Below are positions 1 through 11,194 of a stretch of 64,000 nucleotides of DNA, piece after piece. The notes under the pieces were generated by a model that ran no database searches, was not told the origin of the DNA, and saw only the letters and a list, made by a program, of their open reading frames with translations. The position numbers and the translations under genes were made by a program. The first letter of the stretch is position 1; each line of letters opens with the position of its first letter. Source of the stretch: Erythrobacteraceae bacterium WH01K (GTDB taxonomy: Bacteria > Pseudomonadota > Alphaproteobacteria > Sphingomonadales > Sphingomonadaceae); the NCBI GenBank assembly GCA_027941995.1, contig CP115966.1, forward strand, positions 2,170,001 to 2,234,000, read 5' to 3'.

Positions 1-1313
1 TTCGCGCCAGGCTTATAAGCGGCGACATCGCCAACTAAGTCGACAATCGCAGCATCCATCGCGTCGCCGACCTTGATCGTCTTCAATTGGCCTTGCTGGG
101 AAACGGCAGACGTCGAGGGCACCATATGGAACACGTCGTATCCCGTCTTGCCAACGACTTCTCGCAGCAAGGCATCAGAGTGCGATACGAGCCACATTTG
201 GTTATTGAGCGCTACCGTAAGGTGCTTGCGATAAAATTGCGGCAGTCCCCGAATTAGTCGCGGGTTCAAATGCAGCTCGGGCTCATCTAGCAGAATTATC
301 GAGTCTTTAGGCGCCGTATTTCGCATTCGAAGATAGCCATACAAGACTTCCTTCTCACCGGAACTTAGCTCGTCCAAATCGTGAGTTGCCTCTGCACCAA
401 CCTGAACCGGGAAGTTGAGGTTTCCTTCACCAGTCGGCTGGGGTCCCAGGAACTTCTTATCGGGAAAGAAAGTGTCGAACAGCTCTTTAAGAGTGTCGGT
501 TAAGGGTGGCGTCTTAGAAACGCGCCCTTCACTCGCGGCAGAGAGCATGTCTTGAATAAACGCAGAGGCAAGCTCTGTCTTAACGTTGCCGTACTTTGAA
601 TTATAGTTGTAGAGCGAACTTTGACGCTTTTGCTCTTGACGGCTTTGATCGAAATGCAGGGTTACATTCTGAACATTGTCCCGCGTGTAGAGCCGCATCG
701 GTCCATGATAGTCGATGACACCGATATGAGGCGGATCGTAAGTGTTGAACAGCACAGACAGAAGAATGGAATCTCTGACTTGTATGCCAGAATGGGGATG
801 CGAGATAATTTCGCCGATGTGCTTGTCTTGAGAAAGTTCATCTTTGAACTTTGGCATCAATTCTGCGACTTTTTGATCGACCTCAGGCTGTCTTTCTCGA
901 AACTGCGCCGAATAGCGAACCTGCGTATAGAACCCGTAGTTAAAAGCATCTGGCAGTATCGTCCGCCAAACTGCTTGTGACAGGAGGTCATGCGCATTGG
1001 TATTTATATAGCTCTTCTCGTCGTCAGATAGCGTGAATGCACTTGTAATCTGCAACGGCTTATTTTTGTCATTGAAGAGCTTTATAAGATCTTGCTGAAG
1101 CCTAGAAGGGTTGACTTGAAACTCGCCAAACCACTGCTGCACCTCATTCTGCTGGTATCCACCATATATGGACTTCAGAAACCGGATCGCGTCAAAAACG
1201 CAGGATTTTCCCGATCCGTTCGGCCCCGCGATTACGACTGTATCACCTAAATTATCGAAACGAGCGGAACGAATTCCCCTAAAATTGTCGATCTGCAAAG
1301 TTTCGATTTTCAT
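1..1313 (-). CDS. ABC/OLD-type AAA ATPase, 3' end outside window
   Basis: This is the first 437 codons of a gene that runs off the left edge. The ATPase parts are all visible: Walker A GPNGSGKS at residues 30-37, an ABC-like signature LSSGE at 316-320, Walker B IILLDEPE at 339-346, and an H-loop histidine at 378. The N terminus (KIETLQIDNFRGI) is typical of RecF/SMC/OLD-like ATPases that work on nucleic acids. The visible part ends just after the ATPase core, where OLD-like proteins carry a TOPRIM nuclease; whether one follows is unknown. The ATG at 1311-1313 is preceded by a purine-rich stretch. The DNA is clearly more AT-rich than uvrA next door, which suggests horizontal transfer. Stand-alone ATPases of this type are often anti-phage proteins, but that role is inference. 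Confidence 0.85.
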   Translation of the reverse strand, partial: MKIETLQIDNFRGIRSARFDNLGDTVVIAGPNGSGKSCVFDAIRFLKSIYGGYQQNEVQQWFGEFQVNPSRLQQDLIKLFNDKNKPLQITSAFTLSDDEKSYINTNAHDLLSQAVWRTILPDAFNYGFYTQVRYSAQFRERQPEVDQKVAELMPKFKDELSQDKHIGEIISHPHSGIQVRDSILLSVLFNTYDPPHIGVIDYHGPMRLYTRDNVQNVTLHFDQSRQEQKRQSSLYNYNSKYGNVKTELASAFIQDMLSAASEGRVSKTPPLTDTLKELFDTFFPDKKFLGPQPTGEGNLNFPVQVGAEATHDLDELSSGEKEVLYGYLRMRNTAPKDSIILLDEPELHLNPRLIRGLPQFYRKHLTVALNNQMWLVSHSDALLREVVGKTGYDVFHMVPSTSAVSQQGQLKTIKVGDAMDAAIVDLVGDVAAYKPGA

Positions 1314-1376
1314 TTTTTCTTTCTTTTTAAAAAATTGTCACTTTGTTTCATTATCAGGCCTTAAGGTCATGTCAAC

Positions 1377-4319
<2,943 letters not shown>

Positions 4320-4330
4320 GGGGACGCTGT

Positions 4331-4345
4331 GTTCCTGTTGTGTTC
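4331..4345 (-). promoter_or_regulatory. LexA (SOS) operator of uvrA
   Basis: The sequence is GTTC-CTGTTGT-GTTC, a perfect match to the direct-repeat operator GTTC-N7-GTTC known for LexA in Alphaproteobacteria such as Rhodobacter and Caulobacter. It is unlike the palindromic CTG-N10-CAG box of enterobacteria. It ends 12 bp upstream of the uvrA ATG, where bound repressor would block initiation or early elongation. Confidence 0.85.
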
Positions 4346-4873
4346 ACGCCTGTCAAGGACCGACGGCGTTAGGCTGGATCAGGCCCGCGAAACGGGCCGC
4401 AAAAACGTGTGCAGGTGCGCTAGATGGGGAGGATTGCGCGGCGGACAACCACCGGAGTTGCGCCTCGTTTCCACACGGGCTTGCCTTTCGATCGGTCCAA
4501 GCGGAACGCCCCGCGTACCGGTTCGGGCGCATCCCGATGCCCTTCTTCCATCACCCGCTGGCGCACGTTCAAGAGGACGACCGGTCCCCCGGGCGCGGTG
4601 AACCGTGGACCTTTTCCGGCCGTCCATGAGTTAATCCAGTAATATCAAGGCAAAACTCCGTTGCGACGCGGGCCGGAGGCACTCGATCGGAGTAAGGCCT
4701 GACGCAACGAACAACGAACGGATAGAAATGCAGAACCAGAAAGCAGGGAGAGCGCGCAGTCAAAAGCGCTCCGGAAGGGGCAGGTCATAACCTCCTATTC
4801 CGAAACACATCGCAGGACACGTGGCCATGGCGGACCCGACTTCGGCAATCGCCGCCGGGGGAAACGTGACCGA
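4346..4873. other. Divergent intergenic region uvrA / lysozyme, no gene seen
   Basis: About 530 bp without a convincing gene. The short open frames here have no ribosome binding site and atypical composition. A small GC stem (GGCCCG...CGGGCC, 4382-4398) has no T tract on either strand, so it is not a convincing terminator. The stretch must hold the uvrA promoter on the left and that of the lysozyme gene on the right; no clear -35/-10 pair was identified. Confidence 0.5.
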
Positions 4874-5581
4874 ATGAAATCCGGGCTGAAGAACAGGTCG
4901 CGGCGTGTCCGCGAAAGCTGGCGTGGCGGATCGCTCCGCGGCGTTCCGGTCAGCCTGGCCGCTGCCGGCATGGCCCTCGCCACCATCGGGAACACGGCGC
5001 CGAGTTCTGCGACGCTGAATGCAGCGCTGGCAGAACTCGCCGATGAATTTTCCTACGACGACATGGCGGCCCGCAATGCCGAGGTGATGCGGATCAATGC
5101 CGCGCACATCACGTCGAGTGAGAAGTTCAAGCAGGCGCTCGTCGAGGAAGAGGGTGTCAGATACACCGTCTACCGCGATGTTGCGGGCTATCCGACCGTT
5201 GGCGTCGGGCATCTGGTTCTGCCGGAGGACAATCTTTCCGTGGGCGATACCATCTCGCACGAGCGTGCGATGCAGTTCCTGACCAGCGATTTGAAAAAGG
5301 CCGAAGTGGGCGTCGTGCGACTGCTGGACGGTCTCAACGTCTATCAGCACGAGTTCGATGCGCTGGTCGATCTTGTTTTCAATGTCGGTGAAGGCGGGGT
5401 ATCGGAAAGCCGCAGTCCGCGTCTCAACACTTCAATCGCCAATGCGGATTACGGCGCGATTGCCGATGAACTGAACTACACCACTGCCGGCGGCGCGGTT
5501 GCCGGCGGCCTTATCCATCGCAGCGAAAGGCGTGCCGCGATCTTCATGGACGCAAATTATGAGAACCCGCGCCCTGCCTGA
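4874..5581 (+). CDS. GH24 (T4-type) lysozyme with N-terminal hydrophobic anchor
   Basis: A 235-residue peptidoglycan hydrolase. The signature of phage-type lysozymes is intact: Glu93, eight residues, Asp102, five residues, Thr108 (E-8-D-5-T), within EGVRYTVYRD...YPTVGVGH. Family knowledge says this triad cleaves the MurNAc-GlcNAc bond. Residues 24-42 are a short Ala/Gly-rich hydrophobic segment behind an Arg-rich start, resembling the weak signal-anchor of SAR endolysins or a plain signal peptide. About 50 extra residues separate it from the lysozyme domain. Start: ATG at 4874; no strong Shine-Dalgarno is visible. No holin or other phage genes lie nearby, so this is either a domesticated phage enzyme or a cellular wall hydrolase. 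It overlaps the next gene by 23 bp. Confidence 0.85.
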   Translation: MKSGLKNRSRRVRESWRGGSLRGVPVSLAAAGMALATIGNTAPSSATLNAALAELADEFSYDDMAARNAEVMRINAAHITSSEKFKQALVEEEGVRYTVYRDVAGYPTVGVGHLVLPEDNLSVGDTISHERAMQFLTSDLKKAEVGVVRLLDGLNVYQHEFDALVDLVFNVGEGGVSESRSPRLNTSIANADYGAIADELNYTTAGGAVAGGLIHRSERRAAIFMDANYENPRPA

Positions 5582-6275
5582 TTCAACACATCTTTCCAGC
5601 CAGACCCGTACCGGCATACCGAAGGGCCAGCGACGCCTTTCCGCCGCCGTCGCATCGCTCGCCCTCCTGATGGTAGTGGGCTGTTCGCAAGCCCCGCAGG
5701 GCGACCAGTTGGCCGGTATGACCGCAGGTTCGGACAATGCGCAGAATGCGCAGCGCCGCGCGGTACGCGAAACATCAAACGAAGGCCCCGGACGCTCCGG
5801 GGGGGCAAACAGCTGTCTCCTGCTTGTCTGGGATGCGGCCCCTTCTCCCGATGTGCAATTCGACCGCGCGTACGATGCGGTAGAAGGCGGCACGATCAGC
5901 TGCGGCGTGGGGACCAGCCCCAGCCAGCTCAACCTGGCGCTGGAAAGGATGAGCAGGGCCGCTGCTGCCGATGACCGGGCTGCGCTGGCGCAAATGCTGG
6001 CACCGGAGTTGACCTTTATCGACCGGGAGGGAAACCGGACGTCCTTTCCGGACGGTTCGCGCATCGAAGACGATCTCGACGCCATCTTCGCGCCCGATGT
6101 CCTGTCCGTCCTTGCGAAGGCCGACCTTTCGCGGGTCACCGTGGTCCCCGACCAGGGTGCGTTCCTGGCGCTTGGCGGCATCTGGCTGGCGACCGGCGAG
6201 ACCGGCGGCGTCCCGCAAATCCGCACCATCAACCGGCAGGCACTGGTCGAGGCGCAAGGCACGCCGGGCGAATAA
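5559..6275 (+). CDS. Lipoprotein of unknown function
   Basis: The chosen start is the ATG at 5559, which overlaps the end of the lysozyme gene by 23 bp and gives 238 residues. An Arg/Ser-rich leader is followed by a hydrophobic stretch and the lipobox VVGC, so the mature protein should be lipid-anchored at a Cys near residue 42. The rest has no motif I recognise. The C-terminal half (ALERMSRAAAADDRAALAQM...) resembles the small alpha+beta SnoaL/NTF2-like folds, but this is only an impression. Overlap with the lysozyme suggests co-expression and perhaps a joint role at the cell envelope. Frames further upstream would extend the N terminus into the lysozyme gene and hide the signal, so they were not used. 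Confidence 0.75.
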   Translation: MRTRALPDSTHLSSQTRTGIPKGQRRLSAAVASLALLMVVGCSQAPQGDQLAGMTAGSDNAQNAQRRAVRETSNEGPGRSGGANSCLLLVWDAAPSPDVQFDRAYDAVEGGTISCGVGTSPSQLNLALERMSRAAAADDRAALAQMLAPELTFIDREGNRTSFPDGSRIEDDLDAIFAPDVLSVLAKADLSRVTVVPDQGAFLALGGIWLATGETGGVPQIRTINRQALVEAQGTPGE

Positions 6276-6428
6276 CCGCCCGCTCTTGAAAGCCGCACCC
6301 CGCAGCCCGGTTGCATTTGCAATCAATCTGCGGTTCAACCTGCCCCGGCTAACACACGGATCAACCCCGCGCGCGGCCCGGACCCGCGGCGCGGTGCAGA
6401 CATAATCCTTTCGGAGAGAGACCTTTTC

Positions 6429-8714
6429 ATGAAAACCCGTATCTTCAACCGCTCCCTGTTCACGGGCGCCGCGCCCACCGTGCTCGGCGCAGCGCTGCTT
6501 GCCGGCTGTTCCACCGTGACAGATACCCGGATGGCATCGGCGGGCGACACGATGGAGGCCACGATGGCAGACGATACCGCAATGCCCGAAGCGACCGGCT
6601 ATTTCGCGAACGCCAGTTCGCTGCCGCTGCAGGCACCCGATTTCACGCAAGTTTCCGACGATGATTACCTGCCCGCCTTCGAACAGGCGATGGCGCTCCA
6701 CAATGTCGAGATTGCCGCGATCCGCGACAATCCCGAGGCGCCGACCTTCGAGAACACCATCATGGCGCTGGAAACCTCCGGTCGCCAGCTCGGGCGCGTC
6801 GCCACCATGTTCTTCGCGCTGACGGGCGCCAACACCAACGACACGCTCGACGCCGTGCAGGCCGAGATCGGCCCGAAGTTGAGCGCGCATTCCGATGCGA
6901 TCACGCTCGACCCGGTGCTGTTCGCCCGGGTGAAGCAGGTTTACGACAACCGCGCTGCCATGGCGATGGAGCGCGAGGATGCGGTCCTGTTGGAAGAGAC
7001 CTATGAGGGCATGGTCCAGGCCGGCGCGATGCTGACCGACGCGCAGAAGACCGAGGTCAAGGCGATCAATACCCGCCTGTCCGAAATCACCACCGAATTC
7101 AGCCAGCGCGTGCGCGAAGCGACCGTCGACAATGCCCTGATCGTCGACACGCGCGAGGAGCTGGCCGGCCTGTCCGACAGCGAAATCGATGCGGCGGCCA
7201 AGCTGGCGGCGGAAAAGGGCATGCCGGGCAAGTTTGCCATCGCCCTGCAGAACACCACGCAGCAGCCCAGCCTGCCGGCCCTTGAGAATCGCGATGTTCG
7301 CGAGAAGCTGTTCATGCTATCCTACAACCGCGCCGACCAGGGCGGGGAAAACGACACCCGCGCCCTGATCGCCGAAATCGCCTCGCTGCGCGCGCAGAAG
7401 GCCGCCCTGTTCGGCCAGCCCGACTGGGCGAGCTACGTCATGTACGACCGCATGGCGAAGAACCCGCAGACCGCGCTCGACTTCATGGAACAGATGGTCC
7501 CCGCCCTCGCCGCGACACAGCGGCGCGAGGCTGCCCTGCTGAACGAAAAGATCGCCGAGGAAGGCGGCGATTTCGAGGTCAAGCCGTGGGACTGGTATCG
7601 CTATGCCGAGATGGTCCGCAAGGAACGCTACGACCTCGACGAGAACGCGGTGAAGCCGTATTTCGAGCTGACGAACGTGCTGGAAAACGGCGTCTTCTTC
7701 GCCGCGAACAAGCTTTACGGCCTGACGTTCAAGCAGCGCACCGACCTGCCGGTCTATCACCCGACCGTGACGACCTACGACGTGTTCGAGGAAGACGGCA
7801 CCCAGCTCGGCATCTTCTATTTCGACCCGTTCCAGCGCCCGTCCAAGCGTGGCGGCGCGTGGATGAGCAACTTCGTCGACCAGAGCTATCTCTACGGAAC
7901 GAAGCCGGTCATCTACAACGTGCTCAATATCCCGCAGGCAGGTGAAGGCCAGCCGCAGCTGGTCAGCTTCGACAACGTCAACACGATGTTCCACGAATTC
8001 GGCCATGCGCTGCACGGCTTCTTCGCGGATCAGAAATACGCCTCGCTTTCGGGCACGGCGACCGCGCGCGACTTCGTGGAATATCCCAGCCAGGTGAACG
8101 AGCTGTGGGCGACCTATCCCGAAGTGCTGCAGAACTATGCCAAGCACTACCAGACGGGCGAGACGATCCCGGCGGAACTGATCGAGAAGATCGAGGCCGC
8201 GGCGAAGTTCAACCAGGGCTACGATTTCGGCGAAGTGGTGGGAGCCGCCCTGCTCGACATGAAGTGGCATGCCCTGTCGCCGGCCGAGGCAGCCGCGATC
8301 ACCACGCCCGAGCAGGTCGACGCGTTCGAGCGCAACGCGCTGGAGGAACTGGGCCTCGAAATCGGCCTCGTCCCGCCGCGCTATCGCAGCAGCTATTTCA
8401 ACCACATCTTCAGCAGCCCGACGGGTTATTCCAGTGGCTATTACAGCTATCTGTGGACCGAGATGCTGGACCGCGACAGCCGCAAGTGGTTCTTGGAAAA
8501 TGGCGGCCTGACGCGCGAAAACGGCCAGCACCAGCGCGACACTGTGCTCAGCCGTGGCGGCACGATGGACTATTTCGAGATGTTCGAGAACTTTGCCGGT
8601 CGCCAGCCCGACGTCACCCCGATGCTGGAAGCGCGCGGGCTGGTCGCAGGCGATACCGACGCGCTCGACACGTCGGACGGCGCGCTCCCGGCAGGCAGCG
8701 TCGGCACGAAGTAA
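6429..8714 (+). CDS. dcp: M3 family zinc metallopeptidase, Dcp-like peptidyl-dipeptidase lipoprotein
   Basis: A 761-residue thimet-family peptidase. The zinc site is H522-E-F-G-H526 with Glu551 (in DFVEYPSQ) as the expected third ligand, all in the usual context of peptidyl-dipeptidase Dcp and oligopeptidase A. The N terminus has a signal sequence ending in the lipobox LAGC, so the enzyme is probably a periplasm-facing lipoprotein, unlike cytosolic E. coli OpdA. Residues about 25-55 are an acidic, Met/Thr-rich linker. Known members release dipeptides from short peptides; the role here would be peptide scavenging. The ATG at 6429 is preceded by GGAGAGAG with good spacing. Dcp versus oligopeptidase A cannot be settled by eye. 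Confidence 0.9.
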   Translation: MKTRIFNRSLFTGAAPTVLGAALLAGCSTVTDTRMASAGDTMEATMADDTAMPEATGYFANASSLPLQAPDFTQVSDDDYLPAFEQAMALHNVEIAAIRDNPEAPTFENTIMALETSGRQLGRVATMFFALTGANTNDTLDAVQAEIGPKLSAHSDAITLDPVLFARVKQVYDNRAAMAMEREDAVLLEETYEGMVQAGAMLTDAQKTEVKAINTRLSEITTEFSQRVREATVDNALIVDTREELAGLSDSEIDAAAKLAAEKGMPGKFAIALQNTTQQPSLPALENRDVREKLFMLSYNRADQGGENDTRALIAEIASLRAQKAALFGQPDWASYVMYDRMAKNPQTALDFMEQMVPALAATQRREAALLNEKIAEEGGDFEVKPWDWYRYAEMVRKERYDLDENAVKPYFELTNVLENGVFFAANKLYGLTFKQRTDLPVYHPTVTTYDVFEEDGTQLGIFYFDPFQRPSKRGGAWMSNFVDQSYLYGTKPVIYNVLNIPQAGEGQPQLVSFDNVNTMFHEFGHALHGFFADQKYASLSGTATARDFVEYPSQVNELWATYPEVLQNYAKHYQTGETIPAELIEKIEAAAKFNQGYDFGEVVGAALLDMKWHALSPAEAAAITTPEQVDAFERNALEELGLEIGLVPPRYRSSYFNHIFSSPTGYSSGYYSYLWTEMLDRDSRKWFLENGGLTRENGQHQRDTVLSRGGTMDYFEMFENFAGRQPDVTPMLEARGLVAGDTDALDTSDGALPAGSVGTK

Positions 8715-8720
8715 GGAACA

Positions 8721-8750
8721 GGCGCGGCGGGCGTTACAGCTTGCCGCGCC
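8721..8750. terminator. Possible bidirectional hairpin between convergent genes
   Basis: A perfect 8-bp inverted repeat GGCGCGGC / GCCGCGCC with a 14-nt loop lies just after dcp and overlaps the 3' end of the convergent gene. There is no T tract on either side, so intrinsic termination is uncertain. Confidence 0.3.
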
Positions 8751-9024
8751 ATTCCAATGACTGACGGTTGAGCGCGGCAAGGTCCGCCTCGCCCGCCACT
8801 GCTTTTTCGCCCAATTCGATTGCTGCGCGCAGTTGCGCGTCGCTTGCTTTGGCGTAAGCCGGAGCCTCGATATGCTCCCGCCACGGGCCGCCCGCGGCAT
8901 GGTCCAGCAGGATGCGCTGGAAGCAATGATCTAACCGCACCGGCCAGCCGCGCTCCTCCGCCAGCGACGGCATCACCTCGCGGGTGAGTTCGAACCACCT
9001 GTCCTGCAGCGCCTGCCTGTCCAT
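8734..9024 (-). CDS. Conserved small hypothetical protein (96 aa)
   Basis: A 96-residue soluble protein with no signal peptide: a Trp/Arg-containing N terminus, a central LDHCFQRILLDHAAGGPW segment and a C-terminal ALNRQSLEWRGKL. Proteins with this pattern are common in Alphaproteobacteria and, from memory, are sometimes labelled GCN5-related acetyltransferases. The length and lack of an acetyl-CoA motif do not support that label. The ATG at 9022-9024 is preceded by GAGGGG at short spacing; an ATG at 9067-9069 is the alternative. It is convergent with dcp and stands alone. Confidence 0.7.
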   Translation of the reverse strand: MDRQALQDRWFELTREVMPSLAEERGWPVRLDHCFQRILLDHAAGGPWREHIEAPAYAKASDAQLRAAIELGEKAVAGEADLAALNRQSLEWRGKL

Positions 9025-9188
9025 ACGCCCCTCAACGCCCGGCCAGTGCCCGATGTGCCCGGCGCGCATCGACTTGCGGCGAAACGTGATCCTGCCACGA
9101 CGGAGACACCGCGGTTTACCTTTTGTGTATGGAATGCGGCAACGCACCGGGGCTAGTGCCGGATGGAGGACGGTAAGGGGTTCGCATC

Positions 9189-9494
9189 ATGAAAAATCGC
9201 TATTCGATTGCCGGGGCCATCGCCCTTGGCCTGGCGTTATGTCCGGCCGCCGCACTGGCCGACGATCCGAGGGATCCGGACATGCAGAGCCGCGAGGCTC
9301 GCGAACGCGATGCGGCGATGATCCGCCAGCTCAACCGCGAACAACTGGCCTATGTCCGTGAACGCGACGCACGCTGGGCGGAGCAGCGCCGCGAACAGGA
9401 GGCGCGCCTCGCACAATATGAGCGGGAAATGGCCGAGTGGCGCCACGCGGTAAAGATGTGCCGCGCCGGCGATACGCGGTATTGCGCCCGGTAA
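9189..9494 (+). CDS. Small secreted Arg/Glu-rich protein
   Basis: 101 residues. Residues 1-24 form a clear signal peptide ending in ALA, followed by a highly charged helix (AREARERDAA... through EREMAEW) that probably forms one long amphipathic or coiled-coil helix. Two cysteines close to the C terminus (MCRAGDTRYCAR) could form a disulfide in the periplasm. Function not recognised. Start ATG 9189, with a weak AAGGGG-type site upstream. Confidence 0.7.
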   Translation: MKNRYSIAGAIALGLALCPAAALADDPRDPDMQSREARERDAAMIRQLNREQLAYVRERDARWAEQRREQEARLAQYEREMAEWRHAVKMCRAGDTRYCAR

Positions 9495-9506
9495 AAGACT
9501 AAGACG

Positions 9507-10232
9507 CTAGGAAACGGTCAACGCACGGGCGCGCGCTTCCCCCAGCCAGCGCGCCTCGACCTGCCAGACCGCGCGCAGGTTTTCGGGCGACAGGGCGTCT
9601 TCCGGACGGCCATCGGCTACCACGCGGCCCCGGCCGAGAACAATCACCCGGTCGGCATGGTTCATCGCCAGCGACAGGTCGTGCACCACCATCACGACGC
9701 CTGTCCCGGCGTCGGCGCGCGCGCGGAACACGCGCAGCAGCGATATCTGGTGCGCCAGGTCGAGTGCGGCCAGCGGTTCGTCGGCCAGTAACCATTCGGG
9801 CTCGCCGGCCAGCACCCGGGCAAGCAGGACGCGCGCCCTTTCGCCGCCCGACAATTGCGACGCCGGGCGGTGGCGCAATGCCTCCAGATCGAGGGCCGCA
9901 ATCGCGCGCTCCACAGCCGCATCGCCGCTGTCACGGTGCGGCAGGCGGCCAAGCCGTACCAGAGCCTCTGCCGCCATGTCCCACGCGATTTCAGGGGCTT
10001 GCGGCAGATAGCCGAGACGTTTTCCGCGTTCGCGTGCCGGCAGGCGGTTCAGATCTTCCTGCCCCAGCATGACGCGGCCCGCCTGCGGCAATTCTGTCCC
10101 GGCAAGGCAGGACAGCAGGGTCGACTTGCCCGCCCCGTTCGGCCCGCAGATCGCCGTCACCTTACCCGTTTCCAGCGCGGCCGACACGCCGTCCAGGCGC
10201 CCCGCAAGGCTCAATTTCTCCGCCGATAACAT
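9507..10232 (-). CDS. btuD: Cobalamin ABC transporter ATP-binding protein BtuD
   Basis: A 241-residue ABC ATPase of the FecCD/BtuCD importer type. Visible motifs are Walker A GPNGAGKST at 30-38, signature LSGGERARVLLARVLA, Walker B WLLADEPLAALD and the H-loop in VMVVHDLS. It powers the BtuC permease. The start used (ATG 10230-10232) overlaps the stop of btuC as TAATG, implying translational coupling. It is the last gene of the btuB-F-C-D operon. Alone it could serve heme or siderophore import; the riboswitch upstream and the operon partners make cobalamin the best assignment. Confidence 0.85.
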   Translation of the reverse strand: MLSAEKLSLAGRLDGVSAALETGKVTAICGPNGAGKSTLLSCLAGTELPQAGRVMLGQEDLNRLPARERGKRLGYLPQAPEIAWDMAAEALVRLGRLPHRDSGDAAVERAIAALDLEALRHRPASQLSGGERARVLLARVLAGEPEWLLADEPLAALDLAHQISLLRVFRARADAGTGVVMVVHDLSLAMNHADRVIVLGRGRVVADGRPEDALSPENLRAVWQVEARWLGEARARALTVS

Positions 10233-11194
10233 TACACGCCCCCCAGCGCGCCGCGCCGCATCTTCAGCAGCAGCCACAGGAAGAACGGCGCGCCGATCAG
10301 GCTGAGGGCGATGCCCAGCCGCAGCTCCGTCACCAGCGGCAGGACGCGCACGATGCTGTCCGCTACCAGCACAAGCAGCGCGCCCGCCAGCGCGCTTGGC
10401 AGCAGGAGCGAGGACGGACGTCTGTCGGTCAGCGGGCGGACCAGGTGCGGCACGATCAGGCCGACGAACCCGATGATCCCTGCCACCGCCACACCGCTCC
10501 CGACGGTCAGCCCGATGCCTGCAATCAGCAGCCAGAGCAGGCGCGCAGTATCAACCCCCATGCTTCGCGCTGCCGCATCGCCCAGTGTCAGCGCGTCGAG
10601 GTCGCGGCCCGCAAAGGCCAGCAGCGCAATCCCCGCGAGCGTCAGCGGAGCGGCCAGCCAGACATCGCGCCACCCGCGATCGGTCAGTGCGCCCATCAGC
10701 CAGGTCACGATCTCGCTCATGGCAAAGGCATTGGGAGCAAGGCTGATGGCGAGCGAGGTCAGTGCCCCGGCCAGGCTGGCGATCATGAGGCCGGCCAGCG
10801 TGAACAGGGCGATCCCGCCCGTTCGTCCTGCGATCAGCGCCAGCAGTGCCATTGCCCCCGCGCCGCCTGCCAGTGCCAGCGCAGGCAAAGCCCACCAGCT
10901 GGCCTGATAGCCCAGCCAGAAACTCGCCACCGCTCCCAGCGCCGCGCCGGGCGCTATGCCGAACAGTCCGGGATCGGCCAGCGGATTGCGCAGATAACCC
11001 TGCATGGCCGCCCCGGCAGCGCCAAGACCCGCCCCGACGACCATCGCCAGCAGCCCACGCGGCAGCCGCAACTCGGCCAGAATGATTGCGGCATTGGGGG
11101 TGCTCGCCGGATCGATCCAGACGCGCCCGGCGAGCAGCGAAAGCGGGAAGGCGATGGCCAGCAAGCCCAGCAGAATCAGGGCGGCGCGCGTCAT
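10232..11194 (-). CDS. btuC: Cobalamin ABC transporter permease BtuC (FecCD family)
   Basis: 320 residues of mostly hydrophobic sequence, consistent with about ten membrane helices. Typical FecCD/BtuC family stretches are visible: LRLPRGLLAMVVGAGLGAAG near the N terminus, MQGYLRNPLADPGLFGI, and GFVGLIVPHLVR, which carries the Gly-rich loop contacting the ATPase. It should form the inner-membrane channel with BtuD and receive vitamin B12 from BtuF. The ATG at 11192-11194 overlaps the btuF stop (ATGA). Longer upstream frames would run inside btuF and were not used. Confidence 0.88.
   Translation of the reverse strand: MTRAALILLGLLAIAFPLSLLAGRVWIDPASTPNAAIILAELRLPRGLLAMVVGAGLGAAGAAMQGYLRNPLADPGLFGIAPGAALGAVASFWLGYQASWWALPALALAGGAGAMALLALIAGRTGGIALFTLAGLMIASLAGALTSLAISLAPNAFAMSEIVTWLMGALTDRGWRDVWLAAPLTLAGIALLAFAGRDLDALTLGDAAARSMGVDTARLLWLLIAGIGLTVGSGVAVAGIIGFVGLIVPHLVRPLTDRRPSSLLLPSALAGALLVLVADSIVRVLPLVTELRLGIALSLIGAPFFLWLLLKMRRGALGGV

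Noticed and set aside
4382-4398. GGCCCG...CGGGCC hairpin as a terminator
   Set aside because: No run of T follows on either strand, and it lies in a divergent promoter region where no transcript should end.
4379-4760. Several overlapping short open frames between uvrA and the lysozyme gene
   Set aside because: No ribosome binding sites, atypical composition and mutual overlap on both strands.
8734-9024. Acetyltransferase label for the small conserved protein
   Set aside because: 96 residues are too few for a GNAT fold and no acetyl-CoA binding motif is visible.
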